Of a DNA stretch of 64,000 nucleotides, positions 24,501 to 33,306 are shown one piece after another. Each line of letters starts with the position of its first letter. Position 1 is the stretch's first letter. Origin of the DNA: AWTP1-13 sp963814055 (GTDB lineage: Bacteria > Pseudomonadota > Alphaproteobacteria > Rhizobiales > Hyphomicrobiaceae); contig CAWFBJ010000008.1 of the NCBI GenBank assembly GCA_963814055.1, positions 62,001-126,000 on the forward strand, read 5' to 3'. Both the position numbers and the translations under genes were made by a program. The notes beneath the pieces are model-generated. The model had not been told where the DNA came from, made no database searches, and saw only the letters and a program-made list of their open reading frames with translations.

Positions 24501-27174
24501 CGGCTGCGCCGGGGACTTTGGCCTGACCGCCAAGGCGTCCGTCGACGCCCACTTCGCGTGCGACGGTGGTCACCTGCTCGGCGAATGTGGCCAACGTATC
24601 CGTCATGCTGTTGATGGTATCAGCGAGGGCGGCGATTTCGCCCTTGGCTTCCACGGTCAGCTTGTGCTTGAGATCGCCATTGGCCACGGCTGTCACAACG
24701 CGTGCGATGCCACGCACCTGGTCGGTCAGGTTGCCGGCCATCGAGTTTACGCTGTCGGTCAGATCCTTCCACGTACCGGCGACGCCCTGCACGGCTGCCT
24801 GTCCGCCGAGCTTGCCCTCGGTGCCGACCTCGCGCGCCACACGCGTCACTTCGCCGGCGAATGTTCTGAGCTGATCCACCATCGTATTGATGGTGTTCTT
24901 GAGTTCCAGAATCTCGCCCTTCACATCGACGGCAATTTTCTTGGAAAGGTCGCCTGCGGCCACCGCCTTCGTCACGTCGGCGATGTTGCGCACCTGGGCC
25001 GTCAGATTTCCGGCCATGGAGTTGACGCTTTCGGTCAGATCCTTCCAAGTACCGGCGACGCCCTGCACGTCGGCCTGACCGCCCAGCTCGCCCTCGGTGC
25101 CGACCTCGCGTGCCACGCGTGTGACCTCGCCAGCGAACGTTCTGAGCTGGTCCACCATGGTGTTGATGGTGTTCTTCAGTTCCAGAATCTCGCCCGCTAC
25201 GTCCACGGTGATCTTCTTGGACAGATCGCCCATGGCGACCGCGGTCGTCACCTCGGCGATGTTGCGCACCTGGGCTGTCAGGTTGCCTGCCATGGAGTTG
25301 ACCGAGTCCGTGAGCGTCTTCCATGTGCCGGCCACGCCCGGCACATCCGCCTGACCGCCCAACTTGCCTTCCGTGCCGACCTCGCGCGCCACGCGGGTCA
25401 CTTCGGCTGCAAACGAGCGCAACTGATCCACCATGGTGTTGATGGTAGCCTTCAGCTCGAGGATCTCGCCCTTCACGTCGACGGTGATCTTCTTGGACAG
25501 ATCGCCGGCCGCCACGGCCTTTGTCACGTCGGCGATGTTGCGCACCTGGCCCGTCAGGTTGCCGGCCATAGAGTTGACGCTGTCCGTCAGATCCTTCCAA
25601 GTGCCGGCGACACCCTGCACGTCGGCTTGGCCGCCGAGCTTGCCGTCTGTGCCTACTTCGCGCGCCACGCGCGTTACTTCGGAAGCAAACGAGCCGAGCT
25701 GAACCACCATCGTGTTGATGGTGTTCTTCAGTTCGAGGATCTCGCCCTTCACGTCGACCGTGATCTTCAGCGACAGGTCACCGTTGGCGACCGCGGTCGT
25801 AACGTCGGCGATATTGCGCACCTGGGCCGTCAGGTTGCCGGCCATCGAGTTGACGCTGTCGGTGAGGTCTTTCCATGTGCCGGCTACACCAGGCACGTCG
25901 GCCTGGCCGCCGAGCTTGCCGTCGGTGCCGACCTCGCGTGCGACGCGTGTCACCTCGGAAGCGAAGGCGCCCAACTGATCCACCATCGTATTGATGGTGT
26001 TCTTGAGCTCCAGAAGCTCGCCTTTGACATCGACGGTAATTTTTTTGGAGAGGTCGCCGCGGGCGACGGCCGTCGTCACGTCGGCGATATTGCGGACCTG
26101 CCCGGTCAGGTTGCCCGCCATCGAATTCACGTTCTCGGTCAGATCTTTCCAGGTGCCGGACACGCCCTGCACGTCAGCTTGGCCACCAAGCTTGCCTTCG
26201 GTGCCGACTTCGCGGGCAACGCGCGTTACCTCGGCTGCGAACGAGCGTAGCTGATCCACCATGGTATTGATGGTGTTTTTCAGCTCGAGCAGTTCGCCTT
26301 TCACATCCACCGTGATCTTTTTCGAAAGGTCGCCGCGCGCCACGGCCGTGGTCACGTCGGCGATATTGCGCACCTGCCCGGTCAGGTTGCCGGCCATCGA
26401 GTTGACGCTGTCGGTCAAGTCTTTCCATGTGCCGGCGACGCCTTGCACCTTGGCTTGGCCACCAAGCTTGCCTTCGGTGCCGACCTCCCGGGCAACACGT
26501 GTTACCTCAGCGGCAAAAGTCCCGAGCTGTTCGACCATGGTGTTGATGGTGCGGGCGGTGCGAAGGAATTCGCCTTCCAAGGGACGGCCTTCAATTTCCA
26601 GCGCCATGCTCTTGGTAAGGTCGCCCTGGGCCACCGCGCCGATGACGCGTGCCACCTCGCTGGAGGGGTGCACAAGATCTTCAATCAACGAGTTGATGGA
26701 CTCGACCGAATCCCGCCAGAAGCCGGTGACATCACCCAACGAGGCCCGTTGCTTGAGCTTGCCTTCCTTGCCGACCACTCGGCTCAGGCGCGCCAGTTCC
26801 TGCTGCTTGCGCGCATTGAGTTCGACCAGGTTGTTGAAGGCGTCCGCGACTTTTCCCAGCAGGCCCGGCCAGTCGAGGGGAAGCCGGACGGAAGCGTCGC
26901 CCTTTTTGACAGCAAGCAAAGCATTCAGGAGGGGTATCGCATAGTGATCGGAGCGGGCACCTTGATCGAACCCATTTCTGGTGGGGGTGCCGCTCTCTGC
27001 AATCTCGTTGAAGAGCCGAGCGACTTTACCGGCAGTTCCCGTCCAATGCTCCGGCAGACGGTTCGAGCAGTCGCCCTTTTTTAGGGCTTCCAACCCCTGC
27101 AAGATGGCGCCGAGTTCATTCTCGGTAGCTGTTTGAACAGCGGACAATACCGATCCCTCCCCCAAACGTGACAT
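21526..27174 (-). CDS. Multi-HAMP hybrid sensor histidine kinase
   Basis: This is a 1,882-aa cytoplasmic-looking kinase without a clear membrane segment. Order: two divergent HAMP-like units (residues ~10-110), nine HAMP domains in near-identical 92-aa units (~170-960), GAF (~968-1128), coiled coil, HisKA (SHELRTPLN near 1205), HATPase (~1315-1430, DTGIGI, GGTGLGLAIS), receiver 1 (~1495-1615), a degenerate receiver (~1618-1728) and receiver 3 (~1762-1878, VDDDIRN, MDIMMPEMDG, LSKP). Poly-HAMP hybrid kinases usually respond to osmotic or oxidative cues through HAMP conformational relay. The start is uncertain; ATG 27174 matches the first HAMP-like unit, ATG 27312 is possible. It precedes the receiver-HWE kinase. 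Confidence 0.9.
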   Translation of the reverse strand: MSRLGEGSVLSAVQTATENELGAILQGLEALKKGDCSNRLPEHWTGTAGKVARLFNEIAESGTPTRNGFDQGARSDHYAIPLLNALLAVKKGDASVRLPLDWPGLLGKVADAFNNLVELNARKQQELARLSRVVGKEGKLKQRASLGDVTGFWRDSVESINSLIEDLVHPSSEVARVIGAVAQGDLTKSMALEIEGRPLEGEFLRTARTINTMVEQLGTFAAEVTRVAREVGTEGKLGGQAKVQGVAGTWKDLTDSVNSMAGNLTGQVRNIADVTTAVARGDLSKKITVDVKGELLELKNTINTMVDQLRSFAAEVTRVAREVGTEGKLGGQADVQGVSGTWKDLTENVNSMAGNLTGQVRNIADVTTAVARGDLSKKITVDVKGELLELKNTINTMVDQLGAFASEVTRVAREVGTDGKLGGQADVPGVAGTWKDLTDSVNSMAGNLTAQVRNIADVTTAVANGDLSLKITVDVKGEILELKNTINTMVVQLGSFASEVTRVAREVGTDGKLGGQADVQGVAGTWKDLTDSVNSMAGNLTGQVRNIADVTKAVAAGDLSKKITVDVKGEILELKATINTMVDQLRSFAAEVTRVAREVGTEGKLGGQADVPGVAGTWKTLTDSVNSMAGNLTAQVRNIAEVTTAVAMGDLSKKITVDVAGEILELKNTINTMVDQLRTFAGEVTRVAREVGTEGELGGQADVQGVAGTWKDLTESVNSMAGNLTAQVRNIADVTKAVAAGDLSKKIAVDVKGEILELKNTINTMVDQLRTFAGEVTRVAREVGTEGKLGGQAAVQGVAGTWKDLTDSVNSMAGNLTDQVRGIARVVTAVANGDLKHKLTVEAKGEIAALADTINSMTDTLATFAEQVTTVAREVGVDGRLGGQAKVPGAAGTWKGLTENVNQLAANLTTQVRAIAEVAVAVTQGDLTRSITVDAQGEVAVLKDTINEMIRNLRDTTSKNTEQDWLKTNLAKFSRLLQGQKDQVAVGQMILSELAPVVGVQQAEFYVRDGSSAEPRLKLLASYASGGQSAHGKTVEMGQGLIGQVAINKQKVLLEGLSGTAVKVVTGLSEWMPSNILVLPIVFEGEAKGVLELASIERFNPSHEAFLDQLTESIGIVINTIEANMRTENLLKQSQSLANELQSRQEELQKTNEELQDKARLLAERNQEVEGKNQEVEQARQALEDKAVQLARTSKYKSEFLANMSHELRTPLNSLLILSDQLCQNRDGNLTGRQVEFAKTIHASGNDLLTLINDILDLSKIESGTVVVDVSELRFDDLHRFVERTFRHMAESRNLGFQLRIDPRLPKSVVTDSKRLQQILKNLLSNAFKFTHDGQVTFSIEAAEAGWGVDNDNLNRAPEAVAFVVTDTGIGISGEKQKIIFEAFQQADGSTSRKYGGTGLGLAISRELAKLLGGEITLVSNPGKGSSFILYLPLTYAPPRTPRRSAPAGLIEIEGTGGAPEHRPFKMDAVQLEHAQEPTLLSNEAQDDRDVIQPGDTVLLIVENDIAFARFLLEAVREHGCKGLVTSQGAGALTLARDYMPDAITLDIFLADMTGWRVMDRLKNDLSTRHIPICVVSTEDARERALDAGARSFIAKPIPSRTILDDGLQDLLNAIRRPTKRILVVESSGGAVDAIDHAVAGEDVIVSKETFATMLETIAAQNADCLIVDGRSGVDLDAISRAVESRRTFGRLPVIVWDTPQLAEQRISKAFVEGLTVRHVYSRERLVDLVTFFLHRRITRLPEVQHRLLEELHQSDAALRGKKVLIVDDDIRNIFALASVLEEHGMTVVSAGNGRDALRIMAQQSPIDIVLMDIMMPEMDGIATMREARKMPSCRDLPIIAVTAKAMKGDRERCIEAGAWDYLSKPVDLHHLLVVLRSWLHR
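24300..26660 (-). repeat. Tandem 276-bp coding repeats (HAMP array)
   Basis: Within the hybrid kinase, a 92-codon unit is repeated in tandem. Each copy has QVRNIADVTTAVA, GDLSKKITVDVKGE, ELKNTINTMVDQL, VTRVAREVGTEGKLGGQA and GTWKDLT blocks. The central six copies are almost identical at protein level and highly similar in DNA, while the end copies have diverged. Such arrays expand and contract by recombination and are prone to assembly collapse. Confidence 0.85.
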
Positions 27175-27361
27175 TCCGAGCGGACTAGCAACGCGACAAT
27201 GCGTGGTTGGTTCCCGCCCGTGAGCGGCAGATTGGAAGATCGTTCGATTAGGAGGGTGACGTGCGGCTGAAGAAACGTGAATGCTGTTTTGTCTCATCGT
27301 GTTGAAGGGCATTCGCTCTTCGATCAAAAGGGCCGCCTCGGGGCTGCGCGCCATTTACATT

Positions 27362-27376
27362 GTTCTTGTTATGTTC
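27362..27376 (+). promoter_or_regulatory. LexA (SOS) box of imuB-dnaE2
   Basis: GTTC (27362-27365), 7 nt, GTTC (27373-27376) is a perfect match to the alphaproteobacterial LexA direct repeat GTTC-N7-GTTC. It lies 57 nt before the imuB start, so the downstream mutasome genes should be DNA-damage induced. Confidence 0.85.
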
Positions 27377-27433
27377 TAGTTTGCCAACTCGAAATTGAGC
27401 TGCCACATCTAAAGACTGGCGATTGGATAAATC

Positions 27434-28993
27434 GTGCCGCGTATCGTGTCGGTTTGGTTGCCGCGATGGCCAATTTTGCGCTTCTGCACAGCGCAGGCAC
27501 GAAGTCTCCGACCGCTTAAACCGGTTGATCCGGAGCGGCCATTTATCCTTGCTACTGATGCCCGCGGAGGGCGACGCATTGCTGCCTTGAACGAGGCTGC
27601 GGAGGTTTTTGGTCTCGGGGTTGGCGATAAGGTGGCCGACGCACGGGCTAAGGCTGGTGTGCTGCAAATGCACTCTGCCGATTTTGCAGCGGACCGTGCC
27701 GCGCTGCAACGTCTGGCCCTGTGGGCTACGCGTTATTCGCCAGCTGTTTCGCCCTGGGGTGAGGCTAACGGCGCGGACGGTTTTTTTCTCGAGGTGACGG
27801 GGAGCATCCACTTCTTTGAGAATGAGGAGATGTTGCTCGCCGATCTTTTGCGTCGGCTCAGTCATTTCGGCCTGCCAGCACGGCTGGCGATAGCCGATAC
27901 GGCTGGAGCAGCCTGGGCGCTTTCGCGTTTTCATCCCTCTTCTACCGTTGTTCTGGGCTCGGGGCGCGAAGCTGAACACCTCGCAGCATTGCCTATCGAA
28001 GCATTGCGCTTCCCCCCCGATATATGCACGCCGCTGCGGCAGTTGGGCTTCAAGCGCATCGGCTCCCTGATCGGCGAACCGCGCGCACCCTTCGCTGCCC
28101 GCTTTCCGGCCAAACTTTTGCAACGCCTCGATCAGGCGCTCGGCCGTGCGCCCGAGCCGCTTTCTTTCATCACCCCGCCTCCAACCTACCACGCTCTGCG
28201 TCAGCTTCTCGAGCCAATCGCGGCGCAGGAAATGATCGTCACAGTTGCTATCCATCTCATGGAGGAAATCGTTCCTGCTCTCATTCGCGACGGCGTGGGG
28301 GCAAGAAGTTTGCGGCTCGCTCTCTACCGCATCGATGGTGAGGTGGTTGTTGTCGATTTCGGCCTCACGGTGCCGACGCGCAGTTCGGCCCATGTCGCGC
28401 GTCTTATCGACCTCAAGCTGGAGCGCATCATTGAAACGATCGATGCCGGCTTTGGCTTCGAGGCAGCAAGTCTTACCGTCAGCGTTGCCGAACGCATGGG
28501 GCCAAAGCAGACAGAACTTTCTTCTACTTGTGACCGCGACAGAGCGGAGAACACCGCAGCACTCATTGACGGTCTCAGACAACGGCTCGGTCCCCGACGT
28601 GTGCGCCAACTCGAGGCGGTAGAAAGTCACCTCCCCGAGAAGGCCGAAGCTGCGCGTGCTCCCGGGAAATCATTGGTTTGGCCGGCGCGGGACGAAGCAC
28701 GGCCGCGTCCTATCCTCCTGCTGCCGCGTGCCGAGCCGGCCGAGGTGGTAGCCCTCGTGCCTGAGGGTCCACCCAGGCGCTTTCGTTGGCGTGGAACGAT
28801 GCACGGTGTTGTCCACTCGCAAGGACCGGAACGCATCGCTGGCGAATGGTGGTGGCATCGCGCGCCTCAGCCTACGCGCGATTATTATCTCGTGGAGAGC
28901 GACAGGGGTCGCCGCTTCTGGCTTTACCGCGAAGGTCTTTATGAGCGTGAGACGCCGGCACCGCGCTGGTTCGTGCATGGTTTCTTTGCATGA
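27434..28993 (+). CDS. imuB: ImuB, Y-family polymerase-like mutasome protein
   Basis: The 519-aa protein begins MPRIVSVWLPRWPILRFCTA (GTG start), the ImuB N terminus, and follows the catalytically inactive Y-family polymerase fold: LNEAAEVFGLGVGDKVADAR, GFFLEVTGSIHFF and the helix-hairpin-helix-like LRQLGFKRIGSLIGEPR. It ends with the ImuB-specific tail (RDYYLVESDRGRRFWLYREG, WFVHGFFA). ImuB bridges the beta clamp and DnaE2 in translesion synthesis. A perfect LexA box precedes it. Unusually, imuA is not upstream: the next gene is the divergent kinase. Confidence 0.92.
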   Translation: MPRIVSVWLPRWPILRFCTAQARSLRPLKPVDPERPFILATDARGGRRIAALNEAAEVFGLGVGDKVADARAKAGVLQMHSADFAADRAALQRLALWATRYSPAVSPWGEANGADGFFLEVTGSIHFFENEEMLLADLLRRLSHFGLPARLAIADTAGAAWALSRFHPSSTVVLGSGREAEHLAALPIEALRFPPDICTPLRQLGFKRIGSLIGEPRAPFAARFPAKLLQRLDQALGRAPEPLSFITPPPTYHALRQLLEPIAAQEMIVTVAIHLMEEIVPALIRDGVGARSLRLALYRIDGEVVVVDFGLTVPTRSSAHVARLIDLKLERIIETIDAGFGFEAASLTVSVAERMGPKQTELSSTCDRDRAENTAALIDGLRQRLGPRRVRQLEAVESHLPEKAEAARAPGKSLVWPARDEARPRPILLLPRAEPAEVVALVPEGPPRRFRWRGTMHGVVHSQGPERIAGEWWWHRAPQPTRDYYLVESDRGRRFWLYREGLYERETPAPRWFVHGFFA

Positions 28994-29003
28994 GGCTGGG
29001 CTC

Positions 29004-32000
29004 ATGACCGCTTACGCCGAACTGGCCGTTACGACCAATTTCTCCTTCCTGCGCGGGGCTTCGCACCCGCAGGAGATGGTGGCGACTGCCGATGAGCTTG
29101 GCTATGCCGCCATCGGCATCGCCGACCGCAACAGCTTCGCCGGTGTCGTGCGCGCCTACGGCGAATGGAGACGCATAGAAAAGAGCAAACTTGAAAAAGG
29201 ATCGGGGGGAAGGACCGTCAAGCTTCTGGTGGGCACGCATCTTGTCACGATCGATGGTTTCGAAGTGCTTGCGTATCCGGCCGACAGGGCGGCTTATGGG
29301 CGTCTCTGTCGTCTCCTCACGCATGGCAATGTCAGAACCAAGAAGGGACAGAAAGGCGAATGTCATCTCACCTTCGAGGATATCGTGTCGGCCAGCGCGG
29401 GCCAGATGCTCGTCGTGCTGCCCCCGGAGACGGTCTCGCCTGATTTCGTCGAACGGCTTGCAGCGCTTGCCGGTGCCGCGCCCAGACGCACTTTTCTTGC
29501 CGGCGTGCACCGTTATCGTGGCGACGAGCGTCGTCGTCTCGCCGAACTCGACGAGCTTGGACGGCGCACGCACGCACCGCTCGTTGCCATCAATGACGTG
29601 CACTATCACGCGCCGGAGCGCCGGCCGCTCGCCGACGTGCTGACATGCATCCGCGACAAATGCACGATCGCTGAAGCGGGCTTCGAACTCGCCGCCAATG
29701 CCGAGCGGCATCTCAAGCCGCCTGCGGAGATGGCGCGGCTATTTGCCGGCTTTCCCGAAGCGATCGCGCGCACTGTCGAGATCGCTGATGCCTGCAGCTT
29801 CTCGCTCATCGATCTCAAGAATGAGTATCCCGACGAGCCTGTGCCGCCGGGTAGGACGGCACAGGGGCATCTGGAAGATCTGGCATGGAAAGGCGCGGAG
29901 CGGCGCTATCCCAGAGACAGGTATCCCGAGGGCGTGCCGGAGGAGGTGAGGGACAACCTCGTCAAGGAGCTCGCGCTCATCGCCAAGCTCGAATACGCGC
30001 GTTATTTTCTGACCGTCCACGACGTAGTGGCGTTCGCGCGCAACCTGGAGAAGCCGATCCTCTGCCAGGGGCGGGGTTCGGCAGCGAACAGCGTCGTCTG
30101 CTATTGTCTCGGCATCACCGAAGTCAATCCGACCGAGATCAAGCTGCTCTTCGCCCGGTTCATTTCCGAGAACCGCGGCGAACCGCCCGACATCGACGTC
30201 GATTTCGAGCACGAACGGCGCGAGGAGGTGATCCAGCACATCTATGAGCGCTATGGCCGGCACCGGGCAGCTATCTGCGCGACCGTCATTCATTACCGCT
30301 CCCGCCAGGCGATCCGCGAAGTCGGCAAGGTGATGGGGCTGACGCCCGACGTGACCGCCGCGCTCGCCAAAACCGTATGGGGGAGCCATGATGATGGCTT
30401 GCCGGACAGCCATATCCGGGAAGCCGGGCTTGATCCCGCCAATCCGGCGATCCGGCAGGCCATCGCGCTTGCGCGGGAGCTGCTCGGGTTTCCGCGCCAT
30501 CTCTCCCAGCATGTCGGCGGCTTCGTGCTCACCCGCGGGAGGCTTGACGAGACGGTGCCGGTCGGCAATGCCGCCATGGACGAGCGCACCTTCATCGAAT
30601 GGGACAAGGACGACATCGATACGCTCGGGCTGATGAAGGTCGACGTGCTGGCGCTCGGCATGCTGAGCTGCATTCGGCGCGGCTTCGACCTGTTGAAGAC
30701 GCACTACTGGAAGGACTACACGCTCGCCACGGTTCCCCCGGATGGAACGGAGGATGCCCGGCAGGTCTACGAGATGCTCTCGCGCGCCAATTCCGTCGGC
30801 GTGTTCCAGGTCGAAAGCCGCGCGCAGATGTCGATGCTGCCTCGGCTGAAGCCGGAGAAATTCTACGATCTCGTCATTGAAGTTGCGATCGTGCGCCCGG
30901 GGCCGATCCAAGGCGACATGGTGCATCCCTATTTGCGCCGGCGCGATGGAATCGAGAAGGTCTATTATCCATCTCCCGATCCTGCGCATGGCCCAGCCGA
31001 TGAACTGAAAGATGTGTTGAGCAGAACGCTGGGGGTTCCGCTTTTCCAGGAACAGGCCATGCAGATCGCCATCGATGCCGCCAAATTCACTCCCGACGAG
31101 GCGGATGGTTTGCGGCGCGCCATGGCGACCTTTCGCCACAACGGGACCGTCCATCTTTTCGAGGATAAATTCATCACAGGCATGACGCGCCGCGGTTATA
31201 CCCAGGAGTTCGCGGAACGCTGCTTCAAACAGATCGAGGGTTTCGGCGAGTACGGTTTTCCCGAGAGCCACGCAGCAAGTTTCGCATTGCTTGTCTACGT
31301 CTCCGCCTGGATGAAGTGTCATTATCCCGACGTCTTCTGCGCCGCGATCCTCAACAGCCAGCCGATGGGTTTCTACCAGCCGGCCCAGCTGGTCCGGGAC
31401 GCGCGCCAGCACGGTGTCGAGGTGCGGGAGGTGGACGTCAATTTCAGTGCGTGGGACTGCACGTTGGAGGATGTTCCGGGAGGTGCGCACCACGCTGTGC
31501 GCCTGGGATTCAAGCAAGTGCAGGGGCTAAACGAGGACGAGTTAAACAAGCTTATCGCGGCGCGCGGCAACGGCTACGCCAGCACCGAACGGCTGGCTGC
31601 GGTCGCCGGTGTCTCGCGCTTCACGATCGAACGCCTTGCGGAAGCGGACGCCTTCCGGTCCATGCAACTCGACCGGCGCGCGGCGTTGTGGGCGGCGCGG
31701 CGGATCGACACGATCGGGATCAAGAAATCGACGACGGATCGCGCTCTCCCGCTGCTTGCCCCGCATATGAGCGAGGATCTTTTCCCGGAACCGGAGATCG
31801 CGTTGTCTCCCATGCCGCTGTCGGAACATGTGGCTGAAGACTATGTGGCGACCGGGCTATCGCTGAAGGAACACCCCATAAGCTTCTTCCGTGAGCGGCT
31901 GGAACAGCTTGGCGTCATGCGCAACGTGGATCATCGCAGTGAGGCCTTGCGGCAGAACCGAAGGATTACCGTTGCCGGCCTGGTGCTGACGCGGCAGATG

Positions 32001-32267
32001 CCCGGTGCCAAGGGAGTCGTCTTCGTTACGCTCGAGGACGAGACCGACATCGCCAACATCATCGTATGGCCGAAGGTTTTTGCCAGGAACCGCCGCACGG
32101 TGATGACGTCGCGCTTCCTCGCCGTGCGCGGGCGCCTGCAGCGCGCTGGCCGCGTCGTGCATGTTCTGGCCGAAAGCTTCATCGATCTAAGTGCCGAATT
32201 GCCCCGGCTGTACGGCGACGATCTCCTGTCCGATCTGCCTCTCCTCAAGAGCCGCGACTTTCATTGA
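29004..32267 (+). CDS. dnaE2: Error-prone DNA polymerase DnaE2
   Basis: The 1,087-aa C-family polymerase starts MTAYAELAVTTNFSFLRGAS (PHP domain to about residue 280). The catalytic palm carries GRGSAANSVVCYCLGIT and PPDIDVDFEHERREEVI near residues 390-410, then HLSQHVGGFVLT. The helical region and OB domain (ITVAGLVLTRQMPGAKGVVF) are near the C terminus. Length fits DnaE2 rather than replicative DnaE1. It begins 11 nt after the imuB stop, sharing the LexA-controlled transcript; an ATG at 28977 inside imuB is in frame but less likely. Its function is mutagenic bypass of lesions with ImuB and the clamp. Confidence 0.93.
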   Translation: MTAYAELAVTTNFSFLRGASHPQEMVATADELGYAAIGIADRNSFAGVVRAYGEWRRIEKSKLEKGSGGRTVKLLVGTHLVTIDGFEVLAYPADRAAYGRLCRLLTHGNVRTKKGQKGECHLTFEDIVSASAGQMLVVLPPETVSPDFVERLAALAGAAPRRTFLAGVHRYRGDERRRLAELDELGRRTHAPLVAINDVHYHAPERRPLADVLTCIRDKCTIAEAGFELAANAERHLKPPAEMARLFAGFPEAIARTVEIADACSFSLIDLKNEYPDEPVPPGRTAQGHLEDLAWKGAERRYPRDRYPEGVPEEVRDNLVKELALIAKLEYARYFLTVHDVVAFARNLEKPILCQGRGSAANSVVCYCLGITEVNPTEIKLLFARFISENRGEPPDIDVDFEHERREEVIQHIYERYGRHRAAICATVIHYRSRQAIREVGKVMGLTPDVTAALAKTVWGSHDDGLPDSHIREAGLDPANPAIRQAIALARELLGFPRHLSQHVGGFVLTRGRLDETVPVGNAAMDERTFIEWDKDDIDTLGLMKVDVLALGMLSCIRRGFDLLKTHYWKDYTLATVPPDGTEDARQVYEMLSRANSVGVFQVESRAQMSMLPRLKPEKFYDLVIEVAIVRPGPIQGDMVHPYLRRRDGIEKVYYPSPDPAHGPADELKDVLSRTLGVPLFQEQAMQIAIDAAKFTPDEADGLRRAMATFRHNGTVHLFEDKFITGMTRRGYTQEFAERCFKQIEGFGEYGFPESHAASFALLVYVSAWMKCHYPDVFCAAILNSQPMGFYQPAQLVRDARQHGVEVREVDVNFSAWDCTLEDVPGGAHHAVRLGFKQVQGLNEDELNKLIAARGNGYASTERLAAVAGVSRFTIERLAEADAFRSMQLDRRAALWAARRIDTIGIKKSTTDRALPLLAPHMSEDLFPEPEIALSPMPLSEHVAEDYVATGLSLKEHPISFFRERLEQLGVMRNVDHRSEALRQNRRITVAGLVLTRQMPGAKGVVFVTLEDETDIANIIVWPKVFARNRRTVMTSRFLAVRGRLQRAGRVVHVLAESFIDLSAELPRLYGDDLLSDLPLLKSRDFH

Positions 32268-32332
32268 AGTATCGGCAGCCCCGGCCACCGGGCAGTATCC
32301 CGATACGGGCAAAGCGCCAGCAGCTTGCACGC

Positions 32333-33154
32333 CTACTGACTCATGTACCAGCCCCCGTTCGGCGACACGACCTGGCCGGTCACGAACTTTGCTTCGTCGC
32401 TCGCGAGATAGACGGCCGCCCAGGCGATGTCGTCGGGCTCGCCGAAGCGGCGCAACGGCGTGTTCGCGGCGATCTGCTGGCGTACCACGCCCAGGGGTGC
32501 GGTCATGTCCGTGTCTATCCACCCCGGCGCAATGGCATTGACGCGGATGTTGCGCGGGGCAACCTCGTGAGCCAGCGAGCGCGTGAGGCCGAGAATCGCT
32601 GCCTTGGCTGTGGAATAGGGTACGTTGCCAGGCCGTCCGAAAGTACCCATCACGCTCGAGATGTTGACGATGGCGCCGGACATCTGCGCGTTCATGATTT
32701 TTAGTGCCTCCCGGCAGCAGAAGAAGGTGCCGTCGACATGCACCCCCAGCATGCGCCGCCAGTGGGAGTCGGTGGTCTGCGTCGTTGCGTCGATGAAGCT
32801 TGTGACCGGACCGCCGCTCGCCAGCTCCTGCGCGAGCTTGGCACGCCGGGCGATGAGCTGATCCACATCGTTGCGGCCTTCCAGCCCACTGATGCCGGCA
32901 TTGTTGACCAGTATGTCAAGGCGCGGGATGAGCCGCTCCACCTCTGCGAACATGGACGACACCGAGGCCGAATCCGAAACATCCGCAGCCACGCCATGAC
33001 CGCCCAGCTTCTCAGCCGTGCTGCGGGCTGCGTCCAGATTCAGGTCGTTGACGATGACCGTGGCGCCTTCGTCCGCGAAACGTTGCGCGATGGCGGCACC
33101 CAAGCCACGGGCCGCGCCTGTAACAAGAGCGGTCTTGCCCTCCAGTCGAGCCAT
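32333..33154 (-). CDS. SDR family oxidoreductase (FabG-like)
   Basis: The 273-aa classical short-chain dehydrogenase has the NAD(P) motif TGAARGLG, NNAG, catalytic Ser in NISSVMG and YSTAK, and the late VNAIAPGWIDTDM motif. A roughly 20-residue insertion before DATTQTTDSHW is unusual but in keeping with some sterol or alcohol dehydrogenases. ATG 33154 has a GAGG ribosome-binding site. It is divergent from the SDR/monooxygenase pair, sharing a 152-nt promoter region, so oxidation of the same substrate class is likely. Confidence 0.88.
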   Translation of the reverse strand: MARLEGKTALVTGAARGLGAAIAQRFADEGATVIVNDLNLDAARSTAEKLGGHGVAADVSDSASVSSMFAEVERLIPRLDILVNNAGISGLEGRNDVDQLIARRAKLAQELASGGPVTSFIDATTQTTDSHWRRMLGVHVDGTFFCCREALKIMNAQMSGAIVNISSVMGTFGRPGNVPYSTAKAAILGLTRSLAHEVAPRNIRVNAIAPGWIDTDMTAPLGVVRQQIAANTPLRRFGEPDDIAWAAVYLASDEAKFVTGQVVSPNGGWYMSQ

Positions 33155-33306
33155 GATCGATTTCCTCATGCTTGTTTGGGGATGACTGCCGCGCAAGACG
33201 GGAGCTTGAAAGTTACGGGTGAAACGATAGCCTTCAGGGTGCGAATAGTGAAGGCGTCGAAATCGCCATCAAGATGGGTAGCAGATGCTTCAGGGAGCAG
33301 ACGGCC

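Noticed and set aside
24235..26250. 671-aa open frame on the + strand
   Set aside because: It is antisense to the tandem HAMP repeats and its long open frame is a by-product of the repeated codons; the translation is low-complexity His/Val/Gly-rich with no family match.
21526..27354. CRISPR-like array
   Set aside because: The periodicity is 276 bp, coding and without spacers; it is a protein-domain repeat.
29739..31517. 592-aa open frame antisense to dnaE2
   Set aside because: High-G+C shadow of a strongly conserved gene; His/Arg-rich translation without domains.
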